Made by a program: the position numbers and the translations under genes | Part shown: positions 9,039 to 17,165 of the stretch, one piece after another | Numbering within the stretch: position 1 is the first letter of the stretch | Layout: the number at the start of each line of letters is the position of its first letter | The notes under the pieces: model-generated | The model's database searches: none | What the model was told of the DNA's origin: nothing | What the model saw: only the letters and a program-made list of their open reading frames with translations | Source: CAUZWH01 sp965224275 | Lineage (GTDB): Bacteria > Pseudomonadota > Alphaproteobacteria > SHVV01 | Assembly: GCA_965224275.1 (NCBI GenBank) | Contig: CBDCYR010000009.1 | Coordinates: forward strand, 1-64,000 | Reading direction: 5' to 3' | DNA length: 64,000 nt

Positions 9039-10487
9039 GGTCGTGTCCCAGGACGTGGTGTAGGAGTTGTTGGAGCCTCTGTTAGCTGTGGGTAGGCGGC
9101 TTGCCGTAGCGACCGCCGAGAGTCTGGCGTAGGCAAGCCGGCTATCCACAGCGGAGGCCATCGCGGTTCCGGTTTAGGGTTGGGCTAGTGCAAACCAACC
9201 TGACCCGAAGGAGAACCACGATGACCCAGGACATGATGACCCTGCGCGCGCTTTTGGAGAAGAGCTCCGATGCCGATCTGCTTCGCGAGATGATCGGCTT
9301 CACGGCCGAGCGGCTGATGGCACTGGAGGTCGAGGGCCTGACCGGCGCCGCTCACGGCGAGCGCTCGGCGGATCGTATCACCCACCGCAACGGCTACCGC
9401 GACCGGTCCTGGGAGACGCGGGCCGGCACGGTCGAGCTGAAGATCCCGAAGCTGAGGAAGGGGAGCTACTTCCCGGGCTTCCTGGAGCCGCGGCGGATGG
9501 CCGAGAAGGCGCTGGCTGCGGTGATCCAGGAGGCCTACATCCAGGGCGTGTCGACCCGCTCGGTCGACGACCTGGTGCAGGCCATGGGCATGTCGGGCGT
9601 CTCCAAGAGCCAGGTCTCCAGGCTGTGCGGCGAGATCGACGATAAGGTCAACGGCTTCCTCGATCGATCGCTGGAGGGCGACTGGCCCTATCTGTGGCTC
9701 GACGCAACCTATGTAAAGGTGCGCGAGGCCGGGCGCATCGTCTCGGTCGCGGTGACCGTGGCTGTGGCCGTCAACGACCAGGGCCGCCGCGAGGTCCTGG
9801 GCATGGCGATCGGCGCGTCTGAGGCCGAGGCCTTCTGGACCGAGTTCCTGCGCTCGCTGGCCCGGCGCGGGCTGCGCGGCGTGAAGCTGGTGATCTCCGA
9901 CGACCACAAGGGCCTGAAGGCCGCCGCGACCCGGATCCTCGGCGCCACATGGCAGCGCTGCCGCGTGCACTTCGCCCGCAACCTGCTGGCCCATGCCGGC
10001 CGCCAGGGCCGGCGCGTCGTCTCCGCCTTCGTCGCCACCGCCTTCGCCCAGGAGGACGCCGACAGCGCGAAGGTCCAGTGGCGCCAGGTCGCCGACCAGC
10101 TCAGGCTCAAGGTGCCCAAGCTGGCAGTTCTCATGGACGAAGCCGAGCACGACGTCCTCGCCTACATGAGCTTCCCCAGGGAGCACCGCCAGAAATTGCA
10201 CTCCACAAACCCGATCGAACGGCTCCATGCCGAGGTCAAGCGTCGCACCAACGTCGTCGGTATCTTTCCCAACGAAGCCGCCATCACACGGCTCGTCGGC
10301 GCCATCCTTCTCGAGCAGAACGACGAGTGGGCCGTCTCAAGGAGATACATGACGCTGGAATCCATCGCTCCGCTGAGCGATGATGTCCCCATCACGCTGC
10401 CCACCGTGGCAGCCTGAACGTCCCGGCCCTACCCGCCGGGAGCAGCGTAGAGCGCAACGCTCTTACACCACTCCGCGGGACACGATC
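9039..10487 (+). mobile_element. IS256-family insertion sequence, type A
   Basis: A 1449-bp element bounded by imperfect inverted repeats of about 27 bases (left GGTCGTGTCCC at 9039; right GGGACACGATC ending 10487) and flanked by the 8-bp duplication TTTGCGGC. It carries a single transposase gene. It differs in sequence from the other IS256-type element in this window, which is present twice. Confidence 0.9.
9221..10417 (+). CDS. IS256-family transposase (type A)
   Basis: A 398-residue mutator-type transposase. The ATG at 9221 is preferred over the in-frame GTG at 9188 because GAAGGAG lies eight bases before it. DDE residues are visible as Asp in YLWLDATYVKV, Asp in LVISDDHKGL, and Glu in STNPIERLHAEVKRR. 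The conserved CRVHFARNLL motif is also present. The gene is complete and fills most of its element, so the element may be active. Confidence 0.92.
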   Translation: MTQDMMTLRALLEKSSDADLLREMIGFTAERLMALEVEGLTGAAHGERSADRITHRNGYRDRSWETRAGTVELKIPKLRKGSYFPGFLEPRRMAEKALAAVIQEAYIQGVSTRSVDDLVQAMGMSGVSKSQVSRLCGEIDDKVNGFLDRSLEGDWPYLWLDATYVKVREAGRIVSVAVTVAVAVNDQGRREVLGMAIGASEAEAFWTEFLRSLARRGLRGVKLVISDDHKGLKAAATRILGATWQRCRVHFARNLLAHAGRQGRRVVSAFVATAFAQEDADSAKVQWRQVADQLRLKVPKLAVLMDEAEHDVLAYMSFPREHRQKLHSTNPIERLHAEVKRRTNVVGIFPNEAAITRLVGAILLEQNDEWAVSRRYMTLESIAPLSDDVPITLPTVAA

Positions 10488-10719
10488 TTTGCGGCGGGAA
10501 TTGAACCTGCAAAACAGGTCTCGGTCATCGAAGATATTGGGGCGGCGCGATTGCTCCCGCGCTCCCCGCCGGAAAGGGCCAAACGGGCGGAGTCCTGTTC
10601 CGCCGCTGTGGGGCCGTCCCGCCGCCGCGGTGGACAGATTTCTTGCCGCGTATGCAATAGGCCTTACATGTTGTAGGTCCGCCACGCCGGAATTGTTTAT
10701 GGAAGTGGGAGGATGGGCA

Positions 10720-11004
10720 ATGAGCAGAGCCGCATTTATTGAAAATGTCGCCAAGAAGGGCAACATGAACAAGGCCGAAGGCAAAAGGACGGTCGATCTT
10801 GTCCTTGGCGAGGTTGAAGCCGGCCTCAAGAAGTCGAAGAAGGAAGGCCGATACGCGATCGGTAATTTCGGCACGTTCTCGATCACCAAACGTCCCGCGC
10901 GCAAGGGCCGAAATCCGCAAACCGGAGAGCCCATCCGGATCAAGGCTTCCAAGGTCTTGAAATTCAAGCCCGCCGCCAAGCTAAAGCGAGCTGCAGGGGC
11001 GTGA
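10720..11004 (+). CDS. HU/IHF-family nucleoid DNA-binding protein
   Basis: 94 residues starting MSRAAFIENVAKKG. The ATG at 10720 has GGGAGG seven bases upstream, which decides it over the in-frame ATG at 10699. The two N-terminal dimerisation helices are followed by the IGNFGTFSITKRPARKGRNP segment, the HU/IHF beta-arm with its conserved NP turn (RNPQTGE), and a lysine-rich C-terminus. HU proteins are dimers that bend DNA without strict sequence preference. Accessory copies are frequent on plasmids and integrative elements, where they may assist recombination. It stands alone downstream of an IS256 insertion; no operon partner is visible. Confidence 0.9.
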   Translation: MSRAAFIENVAKKGNMNKAEGKRTVDLVLGEVEAGLKKSKKEGRYAIGNFGTFSITKRPARKGRNPQTGEPIRIKASKVLKFKPAAKLKRAAGA

Positions 11005-11328
11005 CGCTCGATTGCACCGGCGCGGCGTGAAAGCCCCCACCTATCTGGCGGATCTCTTCGTCAGAACCGCGCAGAGGTAGGCTTATTGCAGCCGATGCAT
11101 AGGAGGATGTTTCGGTGGGACGCGGAATGCATCGGCTTTCGCCAGGCCGCCCGTGGTTCTTTCGCCGCCCGCACCGGCGATAGCATAGACGACGATCTGG
11201 AAGCGTCGGAGTAGTATCGCCGAACGCACCTACCTCAACATCACGGTGCCAGAGCGGTGGATTTTGAAGTCGGCGGTCGTGTTTCTACATGAAACGGGGG
11301 TGGTTGCACCCCGCCCTTCCATGCCCGG
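11005..11328. other. Intergenic region between convergent genes
   Basis: I see no gene here. A short hairpin, GGGGTG-GTTG-CACCCC, near 11295-11310 lies between the convergent HU and nuclease genes. It lacks a T-run, so a terminator role is weak. Confidence 0.4.
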
Positions 11329-12255
11329 CTAATTCCCAAGATTTTTGTTCAACAGGGCGCCGAGACGGACGCCGGCCGCTTGAAGCCTTTGAGTTACCAC
11401 TTCATTGAACCTGTCTTCGTAATCGCCTTCGGGCTCGAAGACGCGCATGCGGTCGTTGGGCGCTTGGCCGTTCTTTAGAAACTCGTCATTATCTTCAGAA
11501 TAGACACACTTCATGCCTTTCAAGGTGCAGTACCCGACGTCAGCTCGACGTGCGATCGACAGGGATTCGTTCGCCCAGTCAAGCGGCGATAGCGATGCCA
11601 ACCAGGCTTGTCTTTGAGCCTGCGTGATCTTCTCGTGTAGAAGTCTTCCAAATGCCTCGCGCTCGTCACCAGATTCGACGCTGGCTACGCCATGCTCCTG
11701 CATGATGTCCCGAGGGATGCAGGTGTCCCACACCGCATGGAGCTTCGTTTGGCCGTTCCAGGAGCAACCACGCACTCCCTCCACGAGGATTTTGTTCCCA
11801 CCTCTGTCATCCTCATAGGAGACATGAAGCGGCTGATGTATGTCGGCGACCCAGTGGCCGAGGAATTTGAGCGCTATGAGCTTTTCCATGTCGTTCGTCC
11901 GCTGACTGGACAAGACCTCCACATCGTCGGTGATGGCCGTGAATAGGCAGCGCTCGGCGTTATGGCATCGCTGATGCAAGATGGTCGCCCAGTTCCTGGG
12001 GACATTGATGTAATGTTCGGGACGGCGCGCCTTTTGCACCTGACCTCGGAAGTCCGGCCAAACGCAGGAGTCTCGAAAGGTATTTAACCGGCTATCCGTC
12101 TCAAGAGCGATCAGGCCATCCACGCGGGCCTTGGCTCTTGAAGAAAGCTCACGGTAGGCGACCTCGCAAACCGCCTCATGGCCATCGGCGCCGAAGGCAA
12201 AGGTCGCCGCTGGGTAGAAGACGACCAACGCACAGGTTAAAGCAAGAATTCGCAT
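11329..12255 (-). CDS. S1/P1-type nuclease, secreted
   Basis: 308 residues with a Sec signal peptide (MRILALTCALVVFYPAATFA). The start at 12255 was chosen because the open frame further upstream runs into the end of the IS256 copy. Zinc-ligand motifs of the trinuclear S1/P1 fold are present: GHEAV, HYINVP, the GHWVADIHQPLHV core, GGNKI and LHAVWD. The family cleaves single-stranded DNA and RNA, here probably in the periplasm. The mature N-terminus appears to be Phe-Gly-Ala-Asp where most relatives have Trp at the zinc-binding first position; the ligand there is the main chain, so activity may be kept. The IS insertion at 12296 lies only 40 bases upstream and probably separates the gene from its promoter. 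Confidence 0.85.
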   Translation of the reverse strand: MRILALTCALVVFYPAATFAFGADGHEAVCEVAYRELSSRAKARVDGLIALETDSRLNTFRDSCVWPDFRGQVQKARRPEHYINVPRNWATILHQRCHNAERCLFTAITDDVEVLSSQRTNDMEKLIALKFLGHWVADIHQPLHVSYEDDRGGNKILVEGVRGCSWNGQTKLHAVWDTCIPRDIMQEHGVASVESGDEREAFGRLLHEKITQAQRQAWLASLSPLDWANESLSIARRADVGYCTLKGMKCVYSEDNDEFLKNGQAPNDRMRVFEPEGDYEDRFNEVVTQRLQAAGVRLGALLNKNLGN

Positions 12256-12295
12256 TTCAACACTCCGAATCAATGTGGCTCCAATCTCCCGAGCA

Positions 12296-13689
12296 GGCTG
12301 TGTCTCGAAAGTGGTGGAAATTTGAGGATGGCGTAATCTCCGGGTGACAAGACAACCACCCAACCGGCGGCTAGCACCGCCAAGGAGATCACGCCATGAA
12401 GAACACTACCGAGACTTCCGCGCTTTCGCTACTGGCCAATGACGCCGGCTATGATCCGCTCGAGGACCGGCTGCGGGAGAACATCAGATCCACGATCGAG
12501 GCCGTTTTTGAGGAGGAACTTGCGCAGTTTCTCGGGCGCTGCCGATACGGTCGAGAGGACGCGCTTCGGCAAGGGTATCGGAACGGGCACCGGGAGTGGC
12601 AACTGACGGGGACATTCGGGACCGAGAGGGTGAGCGTGCCGCGTGCACGGATCGTTGAGGAAGACGGTCGGGCGTCGGAATGGCGTTCGCGGGCGCTGCC
12701 GCGCTACCAGCGGCTGACCAGAAAGGCCGAGGCGCTGATCGCTTCGGTGTATCTGTCCGGAACCAACACGCGGCGGGTGAAACGCGCGCTGTTCGGGCTC
12801 TTCGGGGGTGCTGTGAGCAAGGACGTTGTGAGCCGGGCGTGGCGCAAGGTGAAGGTCGATTGGGACGCCTGGTGCAGCCGTGGCCTCGCGGATGAGGATA
12901 TCGTTCGGCTGATCCTTGACGGCACTGTGATCAAGACCCGACTGGATCGCAAGGCCACCAACATCTCGGTTCTCGCGGCTATAGGGGTGCGCCGGGATGG
13001 CCAGAAGGTCTTGCTTTCGATCGGGAATATGGGCGGAGAAAGCCAGGCGGCGTGGCGCCAGTTCCTCGACGACCTTGATGCGCGTGGACTGAAACGGCCC
13101 GGGTTTGTCATCGTCGATGGCGCGCCGGGACTGGAGGCGGCTCTGTCGGCGCTTTGGGGCGATGACCTTCCCGTTCAACGCTGCACCGTGCACAAGCACC
13201 GCAACCTTCTGGGTCATGCTCCCAAACACATGCATGACGAGCTGAGCGAAGATTACCGCGATATGATCTATGCCGACACTGCCTCCGAGGTGGAAACCCG
13301 CCGCAAGGCGTTTGTCCGCAAGTGGCGGCTGAAATGCAGGGCCGTCGCGGACAGCCTCGCAGAAGCGGGCGACAAGCTCTTTACCTTCACGCGCCTGTCC
13401 AAGAGCCAATGGAAATCAGCCCGAACGACCAACGCCATTGAGCGTCTCAACGAGGAGTTCAAGCGCCGGATCAAAACACAGACTGTGCTGCCGTGTCCCG
13501 AAACAGTGCCGATGCTCCTCTGGGCGCTCCTCGCTTGCGGCCAAATCCAGATGCGCAAAGTCGATGGATGGGAAACCCTCGATCAGCTAATCGCCGACGA
13601 AACCCTTGACCGCGCGGCCTGACCGCCGCAAAACTCAACCCGCTCGGAGAGGCGCCAAAACCAATTTCCACCACTTTCGAGACACAACC
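12296..13689 (+). mobile_element. IS256-family insertion sequence, type B, copy 1
   Basis: A 1394-bp element with inverted repeats sharing TGTCTCGAAAGTGGTGGAAA at both ends. A nearly identical copy lies in the opposite orientation at 41214-42606. In the coding region the two differ in one noticed codon. Such close identity points to recent transposition. Confidence 0.92.
12396..13622 (+). CDS. IS256-family transposase (type B, copy 1)
   Basis: 408 residues, starting MKNTTETSALSLLANDAGYD after GGAGATCACGCC. Mutator-type DDE residues: Asp in VRLILDGTVIK, Asp in FVIVDGAPGLEAAL, Glu in TTNAIERLNEEFKRR, with CTVHKHRNLLGHAP between. Residue 69 is Trp (GAGTGGCAA at 12595-12603); the second copy has Arg there. 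The gene is complete. Confidence 0.92.
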   Translation: MKNTTETSALSLLANDAGYDPLEDRLRENIRSTIEAVFEEELAQFLGRCRYGREDALRQGYRNGHREWQLTGTFGTERVSVPRARIVEEDGRASEWRSRALPRYQRLTRKAEALIASVYLSGTNTRRVKRALFGLFGGAVSKDVVSRAWRKVKVDWDAWCSRGLADEDIVRLILDGTVIKTRLDRKATNISVLAAIGVRRDGQKVLLSIGNMGGESQAAWRQFLDDLDARGLKRPGFVIVDGAPGLEAALSALWGDDLPVQRCTVHKHRNLLGHAPKHMHDELSEDYRDMIYADTASEVETRRKAFVRKWRLKCRAVADSLAEAGDKLFTFTRLSKSQWKSARTTNAIERLNEEFKRRIKTQTVLPCPETVPMLLWALLACGQIQMRKVDGWETLDQLIADETLDRAA

Positions 13690-14183
13690 CCCGAGCAGAT
13701 GACTCGAGTCTGCGCTGTATACCTCGCTCCGGATGGTCGGAGCCACGGTTCTGGCTGGTTCCGAGGGCGACGATCCGATCGTGGACAGGTGGTGACCTGC
13801 CCGCTGTGCAGCGGCGCGGCGCCTCGTGGTCGAACTGAAACAGGTCGCTCGCGGTTGTGGCGGCAATTGGGCGATCATCTTCGACGACTTGCCGTTACTG
13901 CAAGGAATATAGTGACGAATATCTGGCGCTTTGTTGTTCTTTACGAAAGCCGTAGAGCAAGTCAGTTTGTTATTAGTCGTGACGATAGTGACGATACAGT
14001 GCAAAGGCTTATCCCTGAGCGTCCGGGGCCACTAAATGTGGTGACGTGGTACGAGGTTAGTGATAGAACATAATGTGAACATCATGACCTCGGGATGCCC
14101 AGAAACCTGCAATGTAGCTGACGCTTCAAGTGCGATGCCGGTGAACAAAATCTCGAAGCCTTCGCCGTGGTGACGGGCAACAG
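13690..14183. other. Region without a supported gene; contains an IS-end-like motif
   Basis: No open frame here looks like a real protein. AAGGCTTATCCCTG near 14001-14014 matches the left end of the IS1595-type element at about 7387. It may be all that is left of a second element of that kind. Confidence 0.4.
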
Positions 14184-15041
14184 TCAAACCAGACCGGCGG
14201 CACGGACATCGCCGAGGTAGCCGCGGCTTACCGGCGCCTCGTGGCCGCCGGTGAGGCGGAGTGTCGTGCGGCCGCGCCGCCGAGCAGCGCCGGTCACGTG
14301 AGCCCGGGCGACCCAATAGGAGCGGTGCACCCTGAGCCCGTCGGTGCCCTCAAGTTCAACGACAGCGTCGGCGAAGCGCATCAGGACCAGCGTCGAGCCG
14401 GCGGTCGTGAACGCCTCGACATAGTGATCGGCCATCTTGAGGTAGACGAGGTCGCGGCCGAGTTCCGGGGGCAAACGGCCGAGGAAGCGCGCCGCCGGAT
14501 CGGCGGCGGCATCGCCACCTGACGCCGTAATCTTCTCCTCGCCCTCGAATTCCCGGCGCCGTCCGCCGCGGACAGCGACAACCAAGGAACCGATCGCCAG
14601 CATCAGTACCGCCACCGACAGGTAGATCGTCGGCAACGCGCCCGCGTCGGCGTAGCCCGGCCGGAACAGCGCTTCCGCGGTGAAGACGACGCCGGCGCCG
14701 GGCACGGCGGCCACGAGAGCAGCCAACGCTATCGCCAGCATGCGCCGCCGCCGCGATCCGGCGCGCGCAACACGGAGTGCCAGCACGATCGCGCCGCCGC
14801 AGACGAGCCAGTTGGCGCCCATCGTCACCGCCCAATAGCCCACCCGGTCGAGTGGGCCGATCGAGTCGTAGGTGCCGAACGGCCCAATGAAGGCAAATAG
14901 CGCGATGCAGCACGCCAACGCGGCGCCCTGGCCGCCAAGCGACCGGGCGCCGAGCAATTCACGATACGTGAACGACGAATCCTGCAAGTGACGAATAATC
15001 CCGTGGTGTTCGCGTATTGGACAATGACTTGCGAAGCCCAC
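14184..15041 (-). CDS. Membrane-anchored LytTR-family transcriptional regulator
   Basis: The N-terminal half has about four hydrophobic spans (ALACCIALFAFIGPFG; WAVTMGANWLVCGGAIVLAL; MLAIALAALVAAVPGAGVVF; IYLSVAVLMLAIGSLVVAV). The C-terminal 100 residues form a LytTR DNA-binding domain (LVYLKMADHYVEAFT, then DGLRVHRSYWVARAHV). It should sit in the inner membrane and bind promoters from there. The start is uncertain. The open frame reaches 15089 with a TTG, but that would leave six bases to the divergent gene; I chose the GTG at 15041, and a TTG at 14987 is possible too. The divergent DUF2141/carotenoid oxygenase genes are a plausible target (inference). Confidence 0.78.
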   Translation of the reverse strand: MGFASHCPIREHHGIIRHLQDSSFTYRELLGARSLGGQGAALACCIALFAFIGPFGTYDSIGPLDRVGYWAVTMGANWLVCGGAIVLALRVARAGSRRRRMLAIALAALVAAVPGAGVVFTAEALFRPGYADAGALPTIYLSVAVLMLAIGSLVVAVRGGRRREFEGEEKITASGGDAAADPAARFLGRLPPELGRDLVYLKMADHYVEAFTTAGSTLVLMRFADAVVELEGTDGLRVHRSYWVARAHVTGAARRRGRTTLRLTGGHEAPVSRGYLGDVRAAGLV

Positions 15042-15095
15042 GCGATCAACACTGCCGGGGCAAGACCACGACAACAGCCATGAGGACAAATATCG

Positions 15096-15557
15096 ATGAC
15101 CATGACAACGAAGACCTTTGGCGCGGCCGGTATCGCCCTCGCCACTCTACTCGCCGCCGGCACCGTGGCGGCGGCCGATCTCGAGGTTTCCATCGAAGGG
15201 CTGCGCTCGGCCGAGGGCCACGCGCGTGTAGCACTTCATCGCCGCGTCGACGGCATCGAGTTTCCCAGCGATGCAGGTATCGTCGCCAAGACATCCCGTC
15301 CAGCGGTTGCCGGCGGGATACGCATCGTCTTTACCGATCTCCCACCCGGCGATTACGCGATTGCGGCGTTCCACGACGCCGACGGAGATGGCGAGATGGC
15401 GACCAACCTCCTCGGTATTCCGAGCGAGGGGTATGGCTTCTCCAATGGAGCACGCGGCTTCATGGGACCGCCTGGCTTTACGAAGGCCGCTGTGACAGTG
15501 GGTGCGGATGAAGCCCAGCTCTCCATTGTCGTACCGATCGAATACCCGGGGTCGTGA
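15096..15557 (+). CDS. DUF2141-family secreted protein
   Basis: 153 residues with a Sec signal peptide (MTMTTKTFGAAGIALATLLA ending in AAA-D). The mature part has the DUF2141 pattern of an all-beta domain: LEVSIEGLRSAEGHARVAL, then the DLPPGDYAIAAFHDADGDGE block, and the GYGFSNGARGFMGPPGF segment. The biochemical role of the family is unknown. Relatives often lie next to carotenoid-related genes, as here: the next gene starts four bases after this stop, so they form an operon. Confidence 0.82.
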   Translation: MTMTTKTFGAAGIALATLLAAGTVAAADLEVSIEGLRSAEGHARVALHRRVDGIEFPSDAGIVAKTSRPAVAGGIRIVFTDLPPGDYAIAAFHDADGDGEMATNLLGIPSEGYGFSNGARGFMGPPGFTKAAVTVGADEAQLSIVVPIEYPGS

Positions 15558-15561
15558 CGCG

Positions 15562-17079
15562 ATGAAGAACAATCTGTCCCGCCGCGACGCCCTGCGCGCG
15601 ATCGGCGGCCTGCCTATACTGCTCGCCACGGGTGCGGCGGCCGGAAACAAGAATGACTTCACCGGCGCGCTGGCCCAGGAACCGCGGCTGCTCGGCTTCG
15701 CGACGGCGCGCGCGGAAGAACTCGCGGCGGCGCTTGCGACGTTGAGCGGCCGCCTGCCGCCCGAACTCCTGGGCGTCCTGTGACGGAACGGTCCGGCCGA
15801 GCACGAGCGTTTCGGCCATCGCTACGGCCACTGGTTCGACGGCGACGGCATGGTGCAGGCCTTCACCTTCACCGGAACCGGCGTGACCCACGGCGGCCGC
15901 ATCCTGGATACGCCGAAGCGCCGCCGCGAGACGCAAGCGGGCAGACGCATCATGCCCGCTTTCGCCACCCTCCCGCCGCATCCCACACCGGCCCTTGCGC
16001 CCAACGACATGAATGCCGCCAATACCGCCAATACCGCCATGCTCGCCCACGCCGGGCGCCTCATGGCGTTGTGGGAGGGCGGCTCGGCGCTGGCGGTCGA
16101 TCCCGAAACACTCGCCGCCGGCCAGTTCGTCGACTGGCGTCCGGATCTCGCCGGCGCGCCGTTCTCGGCCCACCCGAAGGTCGAACCCGACGGCACGCTG
16201 TGGAACATCGGCTACGTACCGGCGCCGCGGCCGATGCTGCTGTTCTATCGCATCGATCGGACCGGACAGCTCGTCAAGGCCAACATCATGCCCGTCGCGC
16301 CATTGGGCATGGTGCACGACTTCGTCGCAACGGCGCGCCATCTCGTCGTGCTGTTGACGCCGTTCGTGCTCGAACCGGACCGAATGTCGTCCGGCCACAC
16401 GAGCTTCCTCGACGCCCACGTCTGGCGCCCCGCGCTCGGCACCAGGGTGCTGACCGTCGACAAGGACACGTTGGAGTTGTCGCGCCGGTTCGAGCTGCCG
16501 CCGGGCTTCCATTTCCACCACGGCAACGGCTGGGAGGAAACGGACGGAACGATCCGCCTCGATCTCTGCCAGGCGCCCGATCCCAAGTTCGTCACCGAGG
16601 ACTTGCGGGCCGTCATGCACGGTGACCGGCGATTTGCCTCCACGCACCCGAGCTACCGGCGCGTCGTCCTCAAGCCGAACGGGACCGCCCGGATCGATGA
16701 CGTGGAACCGGGCGCGGCGGAGTTCCCCCGTATCGATCCGCGCCGCATCGGGCAGCGGCATCGCAAGGTCTTCGCGCTCACCGGAAACGGTGCGGGCGGT
16801 GGCTGGCCGTTTGATCGGATCACCTGTCTCGACCCCGAACGGGGTGCAATCGGCGGCTGGTCATATCCGAGGCATCAAATTCCCGAGGAGCATGTGTTCG
16901 TGCCTCGGAGCGAGGCCGAAGGCGACGGCTGGCTCGCCGGTCCGTTCCTCGACGTCCGGCGCCGCGCCACGGGGCTCAGCGTGTTCGAGGCCACGCGCCT
17001 CGCCGACGGCCCGCTGTGGCAGGGCATCCTGCCCTACCCGCTGCCGCTCGGACTGCACGGCACGTTCGTTTCGGTGTAA
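15562..17079 (+). pseudogene. Carotenoid oxygenase (RPE65/CCD family) with an in-frame TGA
   Basis: One continuous frame from the ATG at 15562 to the stop at 17079, broken only by TGA at 15781-15783. It begins with a twin-arginine signal (SRRDALRAIGG). It then reads LSGRLPPELLGVL, the TGA, and RNGPAEHERFGHRYGHWFDG. The family consensus at that point is LYRNGP, so the stop replaces the conserved Tyr. All four iron-binding histidines are kept: FSAHPKVEPDG, GMVHDFVAT, FHFHHGNGWEE and LPLGLHGTFV. The enzyme would cleave carotenoid or stilbenoid double bonds with Fe(II) and oxygen, in the periplasm if exported. Without readthrough only 73 residues are made; restart at GTG/ATG codons would lose the signal. 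Nonsense mutation or base-call error are the likeliest explanations. Confidence 0.85.
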
Positions 17080-17165
17080 CGCCCGCGCGCGCCATCGCTT
17101 AAGGCCCACCTGACGATGCTGAACACGCTTGCGGTCTATCGCCACGCCGTTCCTGCGCGGCGGCT

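Larger units (their letters stand above)
9031..10495. repeat. 8-bp target duplication TTTGCGGC flanking IS256-type element
   Basis: TTTGCGGC occurs at 9031-9038 and again at 10488-10495, directly outside the inverted repeats of the element. An 8-bp duplication is typical of IS256-family transposition and shows that the element inserted here intact. Confidence 0.85.
12288..13697. repeat. 8-bp target duplication CCCGAGCA flanking IS256 type B, copy 1
   Basis: CCCGAGCA is found at 12288-12295 and 13690-13697, on either side of the element. It marks a simple insertion in the upstream region of the nuclease gene. Confidence 0.8.

Noticed and set aside
12256..12363. N-terminal extension of the S1/P1 nuclease
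   Set aside because: It is encoded by the IS256 end; the signal peptide starts at 12255.
13690..14073. Protein with CPLC motif on the plus strand
   Set aside because: The frame begins inside the IS and has no coding character or conserved pattern beyond one CxxC.
14987..15089. TTG at 15089 as start of the LytTR regulator
   Set aside because: It would leave six bases to the divergent DUF2141 start, with no room for promoters or ribosome-binding sites.
15478..16761. 427-residue minus-strand open frame
   Set aside because: Antisense to the carotenoid oxygenase, whose histidine motifs are clear on the plus strand.
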